From Actinomucor elegans (lineage: Eukaryota; Mucoromycota; Mucoromycetes; Mucorales; Mucoraceae), in assembly GCA_026027325.1 (NCBI GenBank), contig JAMSLZ010000007.1:2108001-2172000 (forward strand): a stretch of 64,000 bases of DNA, written 5' to 3'. The position numbers and the translations under genes were made by a program. The notes beneath the pieces are model-generated. The model was given only the letters and a program-made list of their open reading frames with translations. It had not been told where the DNA came from and did not search any database. Positions 34,633 through 47,505 of this stretch are shown here, piece after piece. Position 1 is the first letter of the stretch. Each line of letters starts with the position of its first letter.

Positions 34633-37600
34633 TATGTATCATTATATTTGACACGTTCTTATGTAGACATACCCCACTTCTAGATATCCATGTAATAGTA
34701 AATATGCTTCTTTAGGATATAGCTTATGGACATATCCTCTAGCTCAGGCTTCTGTCTGCTTTATTCTACAAGATCCAAAAAAGATTATAAATTCTTATCT
34801 GAATGATAGTTAAATCATTGTATACATTAAGAGGCTGTGGTAGATTACATAATAGTGCTTCAGTATTATTATGTAATAGTCTATTCTTGGATTAATAAGC
34901 AAGTTCGATGTGATCTATATGACAGTTGCAATTCTAATATAGCTAAATAAACTAGGCAACTGAAGTATAGATCATGCTTCAAATATTTAGCTGCAAGGGG
35001 CAGTGCTTGGCAAGGTAGAAGAAGAGTGCTGAATGAACTTTATTCGGAAGAGGCATATAAACAGCTACATTGCCTATGTTTTGTAAAGAGGAAGAGTATT
35101 AATAATAGTACTACCTACCGGTAAACGATGGCAATTTTAATTAATATACTGGAGCTAACGAGGTCTATCTACAAGAGTATTACACCTACAATCTTCTATA
35201 TCTAGTTTAAAGGACATATTTTCTGGGTGATATTAAGCAACTCGTAGAGCCTAGCATTTGGCAAAGTTGGCAGCAAATTACTAGATTTTGGTGGTCTCTA
35301 AATCATTCAAGTTCTGTTTTTAGTTTCAAGGTCGCGCCAAGTGAAAGTAATGCACGTACATAATGAGCCACTACGTTTACTAGGGCCATCATGTAGCATG
35401 AATATCGTACAAATGCCTTTATATTGTGACGGATGATGTCCCTATCAACAAAAATAGAAATATCGAAAATGAAGTCAATAGATATCAGTATCTTCAATTT
35501 TAATCCGTTCACAAAACAGGATAAAACGAGAAGAACTACTGAAAGAAAAAACTTTGTCTTTATGAATACGTGGTGCCTATAATAATAAGCTTCTTAGGGA
35601 CCTTAGAGGCTCTTGTAGATATCCTGTATTAAGATGATTCAATAATGGTTTGTACCCAAAAAAAAAAAAAAAAAAAAAATGTATAATGCATACACACTGT
35701 TCGAAAGAGAGCTTCATTCTTAAATGCATATTAAGCATTTGAAGTGGACATTGGCACTATTGGAATCTACAATCATGATTCCAATTTCTGAGTGTAAGGA
35801 ATTTTAATCTGGAGAACTGGCATTATACTCTCTGAGAGTTATATGAAATATAAAATGATTTCTATTACAAAAGGGACTATAACAGTTCGGTCATGCCGAA
35901 CGTCCGGTTTGTTTATTGATGTAAAAGAAAAGACCAAGACCTCTATATTGCACAGCTTAAGATCTATTAAATATTGTATTCTTATTGAATGCCAGGTTAG
36001 GTGAGCTGAGATCTTGAATATATGCAGTGCTTGTGTCTTGACAACACATATTATCGTCTAAATACATGCTCACATTGAATACCTCCCAAAACCGTCACTC
36101 TTACCATCTATTTACCAAGCAATCTTGATTGTCAAATGTCGAATCTGATTCGCACCCTCTATGTAAAACAAACTATTTATAATATAATTTAAACAAGCAT
36201 CACACACGCTCATATTTATAAACTTGTGGCTTTCATTAAGCAAATGGCTGTTATTTCTCGCTCATAATATAGGTATTGCTAAATCAACAGCGGTGATATC
36301 CAATCAGAAGCAATGGCTTTCAGGTGTTGTATGTACATATATAGATTGCAACATATCTAATGAAACTTGCTCTTAACTTTTCCTTGTGTTCTTTCATGAA
36401 CTGACGGGTGTACATGGAAGATTCAAAGATTTTCATTGCATACATGTAACGTGAGCGGAAAATTTAGTCTAAACCGTCAAACACATGCTCAAAAGAGACG
36501 CCATTGAAAAGCATGACTGACGTGTAGCATAGGTTGAATGAATACACGATGGACTAAGCCAAAAGTAGTAGAGTGATGCCATCAGAATGAAATATGAAAA
36601 TAGTACCACCTGGCACTCAATAATGATACCTTACAGATGATGATTCATCTTGCTTTATTGACAATAGAGCCTATTGGGGAGATGGTTTGATATCCTCATT
36701 CAAAATCAAGGCCAAAGCTTAACACGGCTAGAATTGATGCTCATCATTGAAGAGTAACATTACTATTTTATTGCGCGCCGCGTAGAATCCCACTTTGCAA
36801 AATTTCCCAAGGCTGTCGCACCTGTTCAATTGACCATCGCTGTTACAAAATTATGGGGAGAACAAGTATAGCAATGGATAAACAATAAAACGAGGTTAAA
36901 GTTACCAATGCCAGTAGACGAGAGAAAGTGAATCATGCATATTATTATTTAAATGATTGTCCAAATTTTATTGGCAATCGGTAATTCAACAGTAGCTTTT
37001 AAATTTTTTTTCTGAGACTCGCTCTGAATTCCGAATTTTGTATATATGAAATTTGATTCAATTTTATTGCTTAAAATTAGTCCATACGAAAACATGGTTT
37101 GACATAGTTCATGTAGGACCAAATTGGGCATTGAATGATGTATAAATTGTTTAATATTTCTTCTAATCCGCGGAGTTACCCTGGATGAAAGCTGTTTTTT
37201 ATATATTTTTTTTGTTAAAACTTGACCGTTATTTGAATACTTGTATCATAAAAAATATGGAAGAATTACTTCTGGAGACTTATGCATATATGTAACTACG
37301 CCACTTAGTCATCAGCGTTTAAAAATAATGCTTATAAGCCTATAATAACTGCTAACGACAATAGCGGAAATGGAAAATGAGTAACTAAATACTAAACCCA
37401 CGGAATTTGTCAGCAATTGCCTTACCTTCAATACTGTTTGATTCCTCCACGGGTCTCGCTTTAATGTGACATCTAAAGCGGGTTACTAGCTCAGGATTAT
37501 AGTGTAACTCTAATATAATGAATATGTTATACAATAATGAATGGTATTGAACTACATATAATTCATGAATTAGATCTACATAGATTCATAGATCTCTCTG

Positions 37601-39102
37601 CAGATCATGTCCATTGTTGCATCTGATCAATGCCCCATATTCATGTTGAGCTGATGCATCTGTCAGGACGACTATTTAATAGCAATATGTATACGTGCAT
37701 CATATTCATCAATAATCAATTTTTTTTTATAAAATAAATCTACTGAACTATAGATTTTTGTATTAATCACTGTTTAACATGGCATCCGTCAAGCTACTCT
37801 TACTCAGAATACACTAAGCTATCAATATAGACCTTCACTAAAAATCAAAGCTGTGTATTTGCTTGATTTTCTAACGAAAGCTTGGGATAAATTATGCTTA
37901 TTGAGTTTATATCATAGCCACAAACGTAGTATGCGGTATATTCATTCGATTTGCTTTTTTGTATGAAAGATGTGTACATCGGAAACATATGCACATCGAC
38001 TTGCAATAACACACGCTACAGCGCCCTCTGGATGCGCCATAATATTACCTCTTCTGTCAATGAAACTGTACATAATGATGAATAATAGGAATTTTTCGAT
38101 TGTAAGCGCAGGTGTTACTAAAAAACAAAAAAGTATAAATTGAATCTGTTACTCTTTTAGTCATCTGATAGATCGGACTATATACCATTAGTCTATCAAA
38201 GGAAAATGTCAAATTGTGCGAGAACAATAGAAGTTCTTTTGGGTAATACAGCCCGCAGGACGCTAATAATAGAATATAATCTATTATGAGCGTTATTGCC
38301 GTATTAAATTCGCAACATGGGTATACCTTCCAGCCTTCCGGACGGACTTGATTGTTAATATAGAAAGATTAGTAACTGTACAAGCACGCCTACAATGAAT
38401 TGTATAAAAACACTTACATAATTACGGCGTCGCATAATGGTCATTCATGTTTCAAGTTATAAACAAGCGCATTGACTTTAGTGTACAGTTTCTGCACTGA
38501 CGCATAGACAATCTAGTCGTTTTGCTTGGCACATGAGCAATACTAACTAAGGTTAAATAGACGCGTGTATGCCTATAGTAATACTTTATCAGCCAGTTAC
38601 TGCTTTTAATCAACAATACCCAGCTATCGGTCATAAAGAATTATACCACAAGACCTTGGCGTCGTACCATATTGTACTCATTTCAATGAATATGACGCTT
38701 TAATCAAGAAAATACTCCCAAGCTACTATGTAGTGTTACTTTCTAGTGCAAACAGTTTCATTATACCTATGACCCTTCAAGTCGCACTAACCTATATGGT
38801 ATAACACAAACATTGATTTACGCCCTGTGTATTATAGGAGACTATGTACGTATACATAAATCAAGTTATCCCAAGGTATTAGATGGTATGCAATGCATCT
38901 CAAATGGAAGATCGATTCTTTTTTTCTTACCAAAGTAAGTCTATTCTCACACAAACAATTCTAAAAGGCATAGTAAAAAAAAGAAAGGATTTGGGGTGAT
39001 GATCTGTGTATCCTCAATTGGTCAGGGGAAAGCCATTGATTGAAATAAGATATAAAAGATTCCTTTTTACTTTTCTTTTTTCATCTTATTTAAAAAAAAA
39101 AA
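34633..39102. other. Gene desert of 4.5 kb
   Basis: No gene, RNA gene or complete mobile element is supported. An A22 tract lies at 35658-35679 and a short hairpin GTTCGG-TCATG-CCGAAC at about 35886-35902. Around 37575-37665 there are AGATC(T)-rich motifs (CATAGATCTCTCTGCAGATC, GTTGCATCTGATCAATGC) that resemble the dispersed repeat fragments elsewhere in the window. The open frames here are short and lack domains. Confidence 0.4.
39051..39058 (+). promoter_or_regulatory. TATA box of the small zinc-finger-like gene
   Basis: TATAAAAG stands 44 bases before the ATG at 39103, followed by a pyrimidine tract (CCTTTTTACTTTTC). Distance and context fit a TATA-driven core promoter with a short 5' leader and support the reality of the small gene downstream. 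Confidence 0.5.
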
Positions 39103-39387
39103 ATGTCTTTTGGTCCTTCATTTCAAACTACCAGCAATACTGCCTCACGCTTACTTCAACAATCTTTAGTATTTGGCGCTAATAAAGCAACTACTCGTCA
39201 AGTCATTATCAATAAAACTACGGAACAAAACAATAATGGAAAATATTCTTACCGAACTTGTCCTATCTGTTCACAACGACTCTTGGTTAGAATCAATGGT
39301 TCGTTTGTCTACAAATGGATCAGTACACACTTCTCTACTCACCATCATGAATGGATGCATGTTGTAGTTAATCTTCATGAAGCTTGA
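39103..39387 (+). CDS. Small hypothetical protein with CxxC...HxxxHH zinc-finger-like motif
   Basis: A 94-codon frame without introns. The N-terminal half is serine/threonine/asparagine-rich and basic. The second half has TCPICSQRLL, then VYKWISTHFSTHHHEWMH; C-x2-C spaced about 21 residues from H-x3-H is compatible with a C2H2-like or DNA-binding zinc finger, but this is a pattern, not a recognised family. A TATA box precedes it. No relative is recognised; expression evidence would be needed to be sure that it is real. Confidence 0.55.
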   Translation: MSFGPSFQTTSNTASRLLQQSLVFGANKATTRQVIINKTTEQNNNGKYSYRTCPICSQRLLVRINGSFVYKWISTHFSTHHHEWMHVVVNLHEA

Positions 39388-41377
39388 ACATATTATATCG
39401 AAAAACCTTTGTAAATATTCTATACCTATATACCTTTTAAATACAACAAAAAAAAAAACTCGTTTAATCTATTACTATTCGGCTGTATTATACATATTAC
39501 CCTCAAACGCCTTGTTTCCCTCCCAAACAAGATCCCTTTTAAGCCCTTACATACAAAATAAAAACATTCTACTTAAAACTGACCCTATCTTAAGGGGAAC
39601 TCGAATGGTTTTTCCGGAAGCAACTCTTATAGATAAGAAATGCGTAGCTTCGTAAACCTTTTTTTTTATATTCACGCCAAATGAATATACATGACCCGAA
39701 AACGTGCATAACGGGTTATTTAATCTGCTTAATGTGTACCTTATGTTGCTTATGTGAATTTGGAATACAAGAAACACTCATTTGGATACCAAAAGACCAG
39801 AAATTAGCAAATGTAAACACATAATTTTATGTATTGAAGTCTAATCATGCTTTGAATAGATGCAATAACTTATATCTAAACTTAAAGTACTAATCAAATA
39901 CAGCAATGTACCAAAATTCACCAAGAAGTAACATATCCTATCTATTTCCTAATGCGCTGATTTTTGGAGCTCAGGGCTCTCAAATTATGTACTTGAAATT
40001 GAAATCATCTCTTTACAACAATAGATGCTGGCTTCTTAAGAAGGGCTACAGAGAATCAAGGCATATTACGAATGATATACATTCTTTAAACAATTGAAAA
40101 ATGAAACTTTGCTTTATAAAATAAGAAAAAGTAGACATCGGAAGTATTTGGAGCGTTACAACTTTTGTATATATATGCCAATAACCTGGTCATCAAAAAA
40201 TGCGTATATCGGGCTATTGAAAGAGCGCAGTTTGTACAAATTAATAATAATAATAATAAAGGTGTAATATAGAGTAAAAATCATATAATCGATGCTACCT
40301 AGAGCCTTTTGGATTCCATAAATAGGTTTATTAATATAAACATATTAGTAGAAGGATTTTAGTCTATTGACTTTCCGGGTATAAAGAGAGTATCTCAATT
40401 CATTGTATATATATCTATATGCAACTATGCTTTTTGGACGATTTTCATCCAAGATTACAGAACATTATCAATTACCTTTTCAGTTGCAGTTAACCGATGG
40501 GATGAACATTATTTTAACTATTACTACAGTGAGATACGTTCATATCGATTTTTTGATGGTGCAAATAACATTGGGATGCTAGATTGCTAATCTATGATTT
40601 ATTGTGCTTGAAGTATGCCTTTGCATATTTTTTTCTATATGGAAAACTTGAGTTCAAGAGACGGTTTAAGGGAAAAAAAAAAAAAAAAAAAAAAAAAAAG
40701 ATAACGCTGCCTACTCTATTTTAGATAATGCACACACACTTGCCTAGTCAGTGTTATCGGGTCCTTTGATTGCACACCCCAGTACACTTGATAATATGAC
40801 ATCAATTGGTAATTAGTAATCTCTGAAACTGTTTCTCTGCAAAACAGGCAGAAAGAATCTTTGTAGGCTCAGCAACTGTGCCTAGAAAAAAAAAAAGAAA
40901 CCTATTATTTCTTCTTTTGGTTTAGATACAATGGTACTATTTGAAGCAGATAAACACATTAAACGACAGTGCTTTTTCATAATGTTGATCAGTAGAAAAA
41001 AGTGAATGTGTCGATAGTCAGTTTGGAAAAGATACTTTTCCCATTACACCCTGATCCATAATAGTATCGACAAAGCACTCTACTAGGAATAGATACAACA
41101 CATCAGTGATTCGATACTATAGCTATTGAATCAAGCTTTGGAAATCCATATTAAGATCTTTTGATTGGGAGATTAGTATCTAATATATTAGAGAGAAAAA
41201 AAACACTTGCTTAACTTTGTTCCCATCTGATATATACTTATCACATTGGTTCAGTGTACTACAGCGCACAAAGCATTGATAGACTGAATGAATACATTAG
41301 GCATACCCTATACCCAAATGCACCCTATCCACAAACAAACAAGGGCATATCAAAGAATAAGAAGCTCTTTATTATTG
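39388..41377. other. Intergenic
   Basis: Two kilobases without a supported gene. There is an A27 tract at 40673-40699 and an (AAT)n-type microsatellite at about 40241-40259. Small open frames at 39377-39655 and 39906-40097 have no domain or codon pattern to support them. Confidence 0.4.
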
Positions 41378-41880
41378 TTATATCTTGCTTGCTACACATC
41401 TTTCAGAGAGAAGCTTTATACTATTTCTTTCATGAGCAACTTGTTTACATCCCATTAGATTAATACAAGCATGAGCTTCAGGCAATCGATGTCTTGAGCA
41501 GTACTTGTATTGGCAATAGCCGCAATCCCCAATGATTTTCACCACTTTATCAGAGCAGGAATGAAAGTTACATCTCTTCTTGTTCTTTTTCTTATCATTT
41601 ATTAATACAACAAGGTCCTTGTTCTCTTGTTGAGATTGCGGTTGCTGCTGTTCAGGATTAAAGAGGTGTATTAGAATATCATCTGTGATACCTAGTTGGA
41701 ATAATAATGAACTATCTTGCTCTTTATTGTCGTGTTTCAAGTTGGTCCCGTTATACAAGAGTTGATATGATAAGTTGACATTGGTTCCGGCAGCCATATA
41801 GTCTTGAATCTTGCGCTTGATGTCTTGAATGGTATTTGACAAACACACTTGTAGGTTGATCGATGGAACTTGTTGATTAT

Positions 41881-41912
<32 letters not shown>

Positions 41913-42193
41913 TTACCACTACCACTACTATTACTAGTAGCACTATGATTGCTAATAGATATACTGATTTTTTTATCTATAAAGTAATACAGTTCTTGTT
42001 TGATATGGTAATCGCTTATGAGAAGGGCGTCTTGCAATAGTTGGTCCTTGTAATATAAACTATAATCTTCTGGCTTGTCTTCTTTCAGTTGTAACTTGAC
42101 TTTATCTTTTATTTCTTTTACTGTAGTTGTGTCTGGAGACTCTACTTGTAATTCAATACTAGCAGTAGGCGAAGTTTTCACAACAAGCTTCAT
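41378..42193 (-). CDS. Tandem ubiquitin-like domains plus AN1 zinc finger
   Basis: Single exon, 271 aa. Residues about 1-75 form a ubiquitin-like domain (MKLVVKTSPTASIELQV.., VKEIKDKVKLQL, LYYKDQLLQDALLISDYHI). A serine/asparagine run follows (about 85-108), encoded by a trinucleotide repeat of serine codons (AGT/AGC type). Residues about 110-182 form a second ubiquitin-like domain (INLQVCLSNTIQDIKRKIQDY, YQLLYNGTNLKHD, LLFQLGITDDILIHL). At about 205-250 is an AN1 finger: KRCNFHSCSDKVVKIIGDCGYCQYKYCSRHRLPEAHAC. AN1 proteins with ubiquitin-like domains act around Cdc48 and the proteasome (yeast Cuz1/Tmc1, animal ZFAND4), but two ubiquitin-like domains are unusual. Neither has a C-terminal GG, so they are built-in modules and not conjugated modifiers. 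Confidence 0.82.
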
Positions 42194-42384
42194 TATATAG
42201 TGTGTAAAGTAGAAGAAAAAAAAGAAGGAAAGAAAGAAAAGAAAAAAAGAACTTTTTTTTTGGGAGGGGATTGCGTGGCCCTCTCTTTGTTCATTTGTAT
42301 ATTACTGCATTAATTGATACACACACACTGCAAACCATATCATCACACCTATGCCACTAAACCAATAAGATTGCTTATATGCTG

Positions 42385-42988
42385 TTAGGACTGAAGCCAT
42401 TGGTGATTGGAACCTACAAGGTTTCGATATATTGATTCTCGGGTCTTTTTAGCGTAAAACTCGTCCAATTTATCCGATTCACGCGTCATTTCTAAGGCTA
42501 GCTGTCGTTTCCTTTCATCAAGCTCCATTAAATAAGCTTGTCTCTCTTGTTCAAAGGGTATCTTTTTAGGCGCTGTATCTTGAACCGTTTTCAATAAATC
42601 TTCCAAAGTTTTTTGTGTCTCAGTAACACGTTCAACAGTCGAAGACAAATCCAAGTTATGCATCGTAGTGGCAATTTTAGGTTCACAGCTGGTTAAATCT
42701 ACATAGGTTTTGGCTAATGTATCCAGTTCAAGTAGTTCTTTTCGCGTCTATGGAGACATATTACACTTTAGTTTTCAATCTCTTGTGTACTTGTCCGGGA
42801 TTGTACCTCAAATTGCTCGACAAAGCTATTCAACTCGCACATGAGAACTTGTTGTCCATTGTTGAATAAAAGATCATCTAGCTCAGAGGCGTCTAATATA
42901 TACTTGTCATTAGTTAATTTGACTTGCGTAGAGTATGGTTCTTGGGCGCATTACCTGAACATAACGAATTGGCCGAGAATTTAGTCAT
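42385..42988 (-). CDS. Small coiled-coil protein, function unknown
   Basis: Three exons, 42955-42988, 42807-42892 and 42385-42747, encode 160 aa starting MTKFSANSLCSD. Almost the whole protein is predicted helical by eye, with heptad-like leucines (LLELDTLAKTY, TQKTLEDLLKTVQDT, YLMELDERKRQLALEMTRESDKLDEFYAKKT). No family is recognised with confidence. Size and layout resemble small subunits of BLOC-1/BORC, kinetochore or THO complexes, but no signature decides. The exons join in frame with GT-AG borders, and the gene sits between the UBL/AN1 gene and the ADAM gene on the same strand. Confidence 0.65.
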
Positions 42989-43031
42989 TTAGTAATGATA
43001 CAGCAAGAAAAATACAAAAAAATTAATTTTA

Positions 43032-46000
43032 TTATGATACATTTGACTTTCCTCTTCTATGAGTGCCAGTATAAGAAGTCGTGTTGTCTACTCCATTTAT
43101 ATTATTAGCAAAGAAAGGGTTATTTCTGCTCGAAGAAGAAGCAGAGTAGACACTTTCGTCGTTCTTGCTGTTATTATTATTATGTACATTATTATCAACA
43201 AGATCCATATCATTGGTCGCTGTAGATACAACCATATCATCCAAATTGCTGCTATGATTACTTATGATTGTGTTGGTTGCAGCAATAGGCGCAATCAAAA
43301 TATTCGGTGTTCTATTATGATCATTGGAATGATTGGCATTGCTGTTATAGTTATTGGGAAAAGGTACAATTTGAGAGTCTCTCCGTAGACTAGTCAGCAT
43401 AATAGCGCCATTATTGTGATGACCTCCTCCCTCTGTATAGCTATTGAGCGATGGAGGCCTTGAATCTTTTTCTTTTTCAGCCAACAAGATCTTGCGTCTA
43501 TGTCTTCGACGAAAATACCATACAATCCAACCAATAATCATCAAGACACCAATGCTGCCAAATATGAATACTGGTATAGCAATGGCTTTGTTCTGATCTG
43601 TCCACGCTTTCAACGTGTTTACTATAAAAACTAATTAGTACAGTATAAAAAAAAGCATTTAAAAATAAGCTTACAAGCTCCAGTACTAATACAGGCTCCT
43701 TTTTCGCAATAACCAGCCAAACCACACTCTGTACCGTCCAGAAACATCCCACTAAGCATTAAGCAATTTCTAGGATCCTTTGGATCAGTACAACTAATCA
43801 AACAAGAATCCTTTTGAAAAGAACATTGCTCACTAATATTCTGTCGCAAACCACGGGCCATACACTGTTGATCTCGTGAAGTACAGATACCAGATGCACA
43901 TTTCATTGTGCCATTAGCACAGTCAGATCCATCAGAATCGTATAGATCAGCTGGACATTGGCTTGATTCACCAGTGCAGTATTCTGCTGTATCGCACTCA
44001 GATACTGCAGGACGACATACTGTATCTTTTGGTGCTATTTGGCAATTGAGACAGCATTGATTACTATAGTCACTATTATTGAACAGAGAGTGAGCTTTTT
44101 TTTTCTAGATACAAAAATAACACTTTACTCGCAAACGGCTTTAGGTTTTAATTTACAGGTTCTTGCATAACAACAATCACTGTCTGTCAATCCAGAATCG
44201 CATTCTTCCCCAGGCTCTAAGATGCCATTACCACAAAGTGAAAATGATCCTCCAGTTCGTAAATCAGGTGCTAAAAATATAGTATTAGTATTTGCTTCAA
44301 AAACACATCTTCGCATTCATTACTCTTTAGACAGTAACCAATATTAGGAAATGTATTACAAATATCAGATACTGAGCAAGGACTAAAGTCATTGGTAGAA
44401 ACATTACTGGTAGGATTCATCAAGTAAGTATCCCCGGCACTACAAACAGTATCACTGAGTGGGCAGCAACCACATTCACCTTTACAAGGGCACATCTGCG
44501 GAGTACAATCATGAATAGCGCCTACAGCAAGTTTAATTCAAATGCAACTTAATGATAGCACGTATTATATTACCAAATCCATGTCCAATCTCATGGGCTA
44601 CCACTTTCCATTCATCTCTGGTAATAGATGAAACGCCAGTCCCAGAAACCCATTCATAAGAACCGTCATCTACAAGTGGCTATGTCAGTATAAAACTCTT
44701 TTAGACTGTACACTATATTACCTTCAATTTGCTGCGATACTTGAGTTTCGCACAGCTGACTTAGCCAAGCAATGCCCACTTTCACTCCAGATCTATATGT
44801 TAAGCCTTCTGTAAGCACTATTAAAACCCGTTTATGCTATATGCACTTACGCGCATCGAGTCATGAGATGCCATAGAGCAGCACCATCATCCCCTTTCTT
44901 GCCTCGCCAAAGGCTAAAATCGCTCAAACGATCATTGATGCTATAGTAACTAGTGCACGGTTGGTTCCAAGCAATGCTTTGTTTTGGCTTGGCAGGACAT
45001 TCAGGTACCGATATTTGCAAATAAATCAAACCTAGTGACACATTGAATGTCCTTTCATAAACAGCTGAAGCCACATTCCAGTCATTGATCATCTGAAGCT
45101 TAGCATAGCGCGTGCTTCCGTACGATAAAACATAGGAACAATCTGCCGCGGCACCCATATAAGCAACTAAGATGAAATAAAATAAGTTAACACGAACCGT
45201 CTAGTCTTGCAATAACAAAGGTTACTTTTTCGAGCTGTAGGACATCCTTGTGTACTGGTAGAGGATGACGAGAACGTTGGAGAAGCAGCATTGGATAGTA
45301 TATTCAGCATACGATAGGCTGGATCTTCACGTTTCTCCCATAAACTGTCAAAGGTTGAATTGGAATGGCTCAAAGGTGCAGCGTGTGATCCAGCCATACG
45401 CCGATTATAGGCCAACTCTTCCATAGCGCACATAATATCGCTGAACCCACTCTTATGGTGGTGATCGCGTTTCGAGATCATGTGTAAATCATCATCCCAT
45501 TGATCCGAATCTCGGTATATAATCATGTGCGTTGGAGGTGCTGTAGGATCATCGCTTCGTTTCGATAAATGGTAATTGGTAGTTGTTTTAATATGGTATA
45601 TATCAGAATCGATTGAGAATGCGCCTTCGAAAATGGGAAATGTGTGTCTAACCATTTCGAGAATGTTAAATAAGCATATTCTCTTAAATTACCAATGTTC
45701 CTTACTCGAAATCGTTTCTTATAATGATCCTAGCCCATTGATGCTGTAAGTCATTGACATAACCTTGAAATATGGAATACTCGGAAGGCTCAACTTTCTC
45801 GACTGATTGTGGCGAGCCGTCGGTATTAAATATAGTAAGCTCTGCATCTGGGTGGAATAGGTCGACATTAGGTGATAAATGGAGAGAAATAGGCTTATCA
45901 AAAGCCAAGAATTCTAACAAAAAACTCTCATCGTGAAAGATCGTATTGCTGACACCTCGTTTTTGTCGATTGTGGGTAGAAAGGAAGGTGATAGTTGGAT

Positions 46001-46180
46001 TTTCTATGGTATCAATTCTAGATAATCTCGAGGGTTGCGTAGACATTGCTGTTTAAATCAAGCTCATTAGACAACAGACACCTTAGATTTTGTCGTTAAA
46101 TGTTTACCTTGTACTTGATCAACAAGACGGTCCAATAATGTTAATACAAGACAGAGTATCCATAATTGAATAAGAATCAT
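43032..46180 (-). CDS. ADAM-family disintegrin metalloprotease, single-pass membrane protein
   Basis: Ten exons: 46108-46180, 45706-46048, 45226-45647, 44851-45166, 44722-44792, 44574-44669, 44324-44521, 44129-44270, 43675-44072 and 43032-43621; 882 aa. A signal peptide (MILIQLWILCLVLTLL) is followed by a prodomain with RQKR and KR sites, and a reprolysin catalytic domain starting near KIAYMGAAADCSYV. The zinc motif HEIGHGFGAIHD is complete (His 434, 438 and 444, catalytic Glu 435). A disintegrin domain (CGNGILEPGEECDSG..DCC..CKL) and a cysteine-rich region follow. The transmembrane helix is at about residues 698-720 (IPVFIFGSIGVLMIIGWIVWYF), and the cytoplasmic tail is asparagine- and serine-rich. 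Fungal ADAMs are known (fission yeast Mde10 is needed for normal spore walls). The join of exons 8 and 9 has two in-frame acceptors 9 nt apart. Confidence 0.92.
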
Positions 46181-46440
46181 TGACTTGCGTGTAATATATA
46201 TTAGCTTTAGTTATTATGAATCAGTAATATTGTTATATATAAGTGTAAATAGATGGCATGCCCAAAAGAATTAGCTGATTAAAGAAGCAAGAACCTGAAT
46301 AGGAGGAAAGAACCAGAAAAGGGGTTCTGGGTACGATCATTCAAGAAGCGCTCACGTTACTAAAAAAAGACAACCTGAGTAACCATGATGACTGCAATAT
46401 AGATATGCCGTATATCCATTTATTGCAATTATGTATGCAC

Positions 46441-47468
46441 AGTACTCACTAGGTTCTATTGTTAGTTCTACATAAAAGTTACTAATCAAATGTGTTATTT
46501 GACTGAGATTTGCTGAAAAATAGACAAGTACAGACATTGTTTATATGAAGTATACATAGATCATAGTAAACATTAGCAAGGCGTTAGAAGATGTATTAGA
46601 TTTACTATGCTACAGTTGAGTATTATATAAAATGTCAACTAAATACGATAGCTCATTCTCGACAATAAATAATAATCAAGTGTGATTTGGGGCCAAGGCC
46701 GGTAGAGGATTTATGCATTATAGATTTACATGGTAATATGGATGTATGTTAATTGAGATCGCTCGATAATGTATCGTATGCTTATGGAGTTTGAGTTAGC
46801 GAATAAATTTAGCAGATTCAAAATATTGTTCTGAATATGTACTATCAGTTAAATGCTACATTTGACCGAGATCGGTCGAGAGATTTAGAGAGGTTTAAAG
46901 AATGAGGTGAATAAAAAAAAAAAAAAAAAAAAAAAAAAATCAAGGGAATAGCTGTGGAATCGCTTGCACACTTGGCCCGTTTTTCCTATTTATTTTTGGC
47001 AACATGAACGGCATTCTGGAAATTTACATCTTAATTATCATAGACTATCAAAATTCTAAATTCTGAAAGAGCCAAGAACTTATCGGCCAATCAAAGACCT
47101 CTATAAAGTTAGAGTCCCGCAATTTGTGCAGAATATTACTGGCAAAAGGTAATTGCAACATAGTTATGTTACTCCTTTAGAATTTAAAACTTTCTAATTT
47201 AAAATCTGACCTGCTTTTTAATAATACAACATTATCAATACACAATGTTTATATAAGCTTTTATTTGCAAATTTATTCTTGATATACTCGCTATTATTGC
47301 TATTATTATTATTTTTTAACAAAAAACCTACTAAAAACTTATTGTGATATCTGCGTATTTTGATAGTCTACGATAATTAAGATGTAAATTTCCAGAATGC
47401 CGTTCATGTTGCCAAAAATAAATAGGAAAAACGGGCCAAGTGTGCAAGCGATTCCACAGCTATTCCCT

Positions 47469-47505
<37 letters not shown>

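Noticed and set aside
35886..35902. Short hairpin GTTCGG-TCATG-CCGAAC as a regulatory RNA or terminator
   Set aside because: Six-base-pair stem in AT-rich spacer with no flanking gene; too little to support a function.
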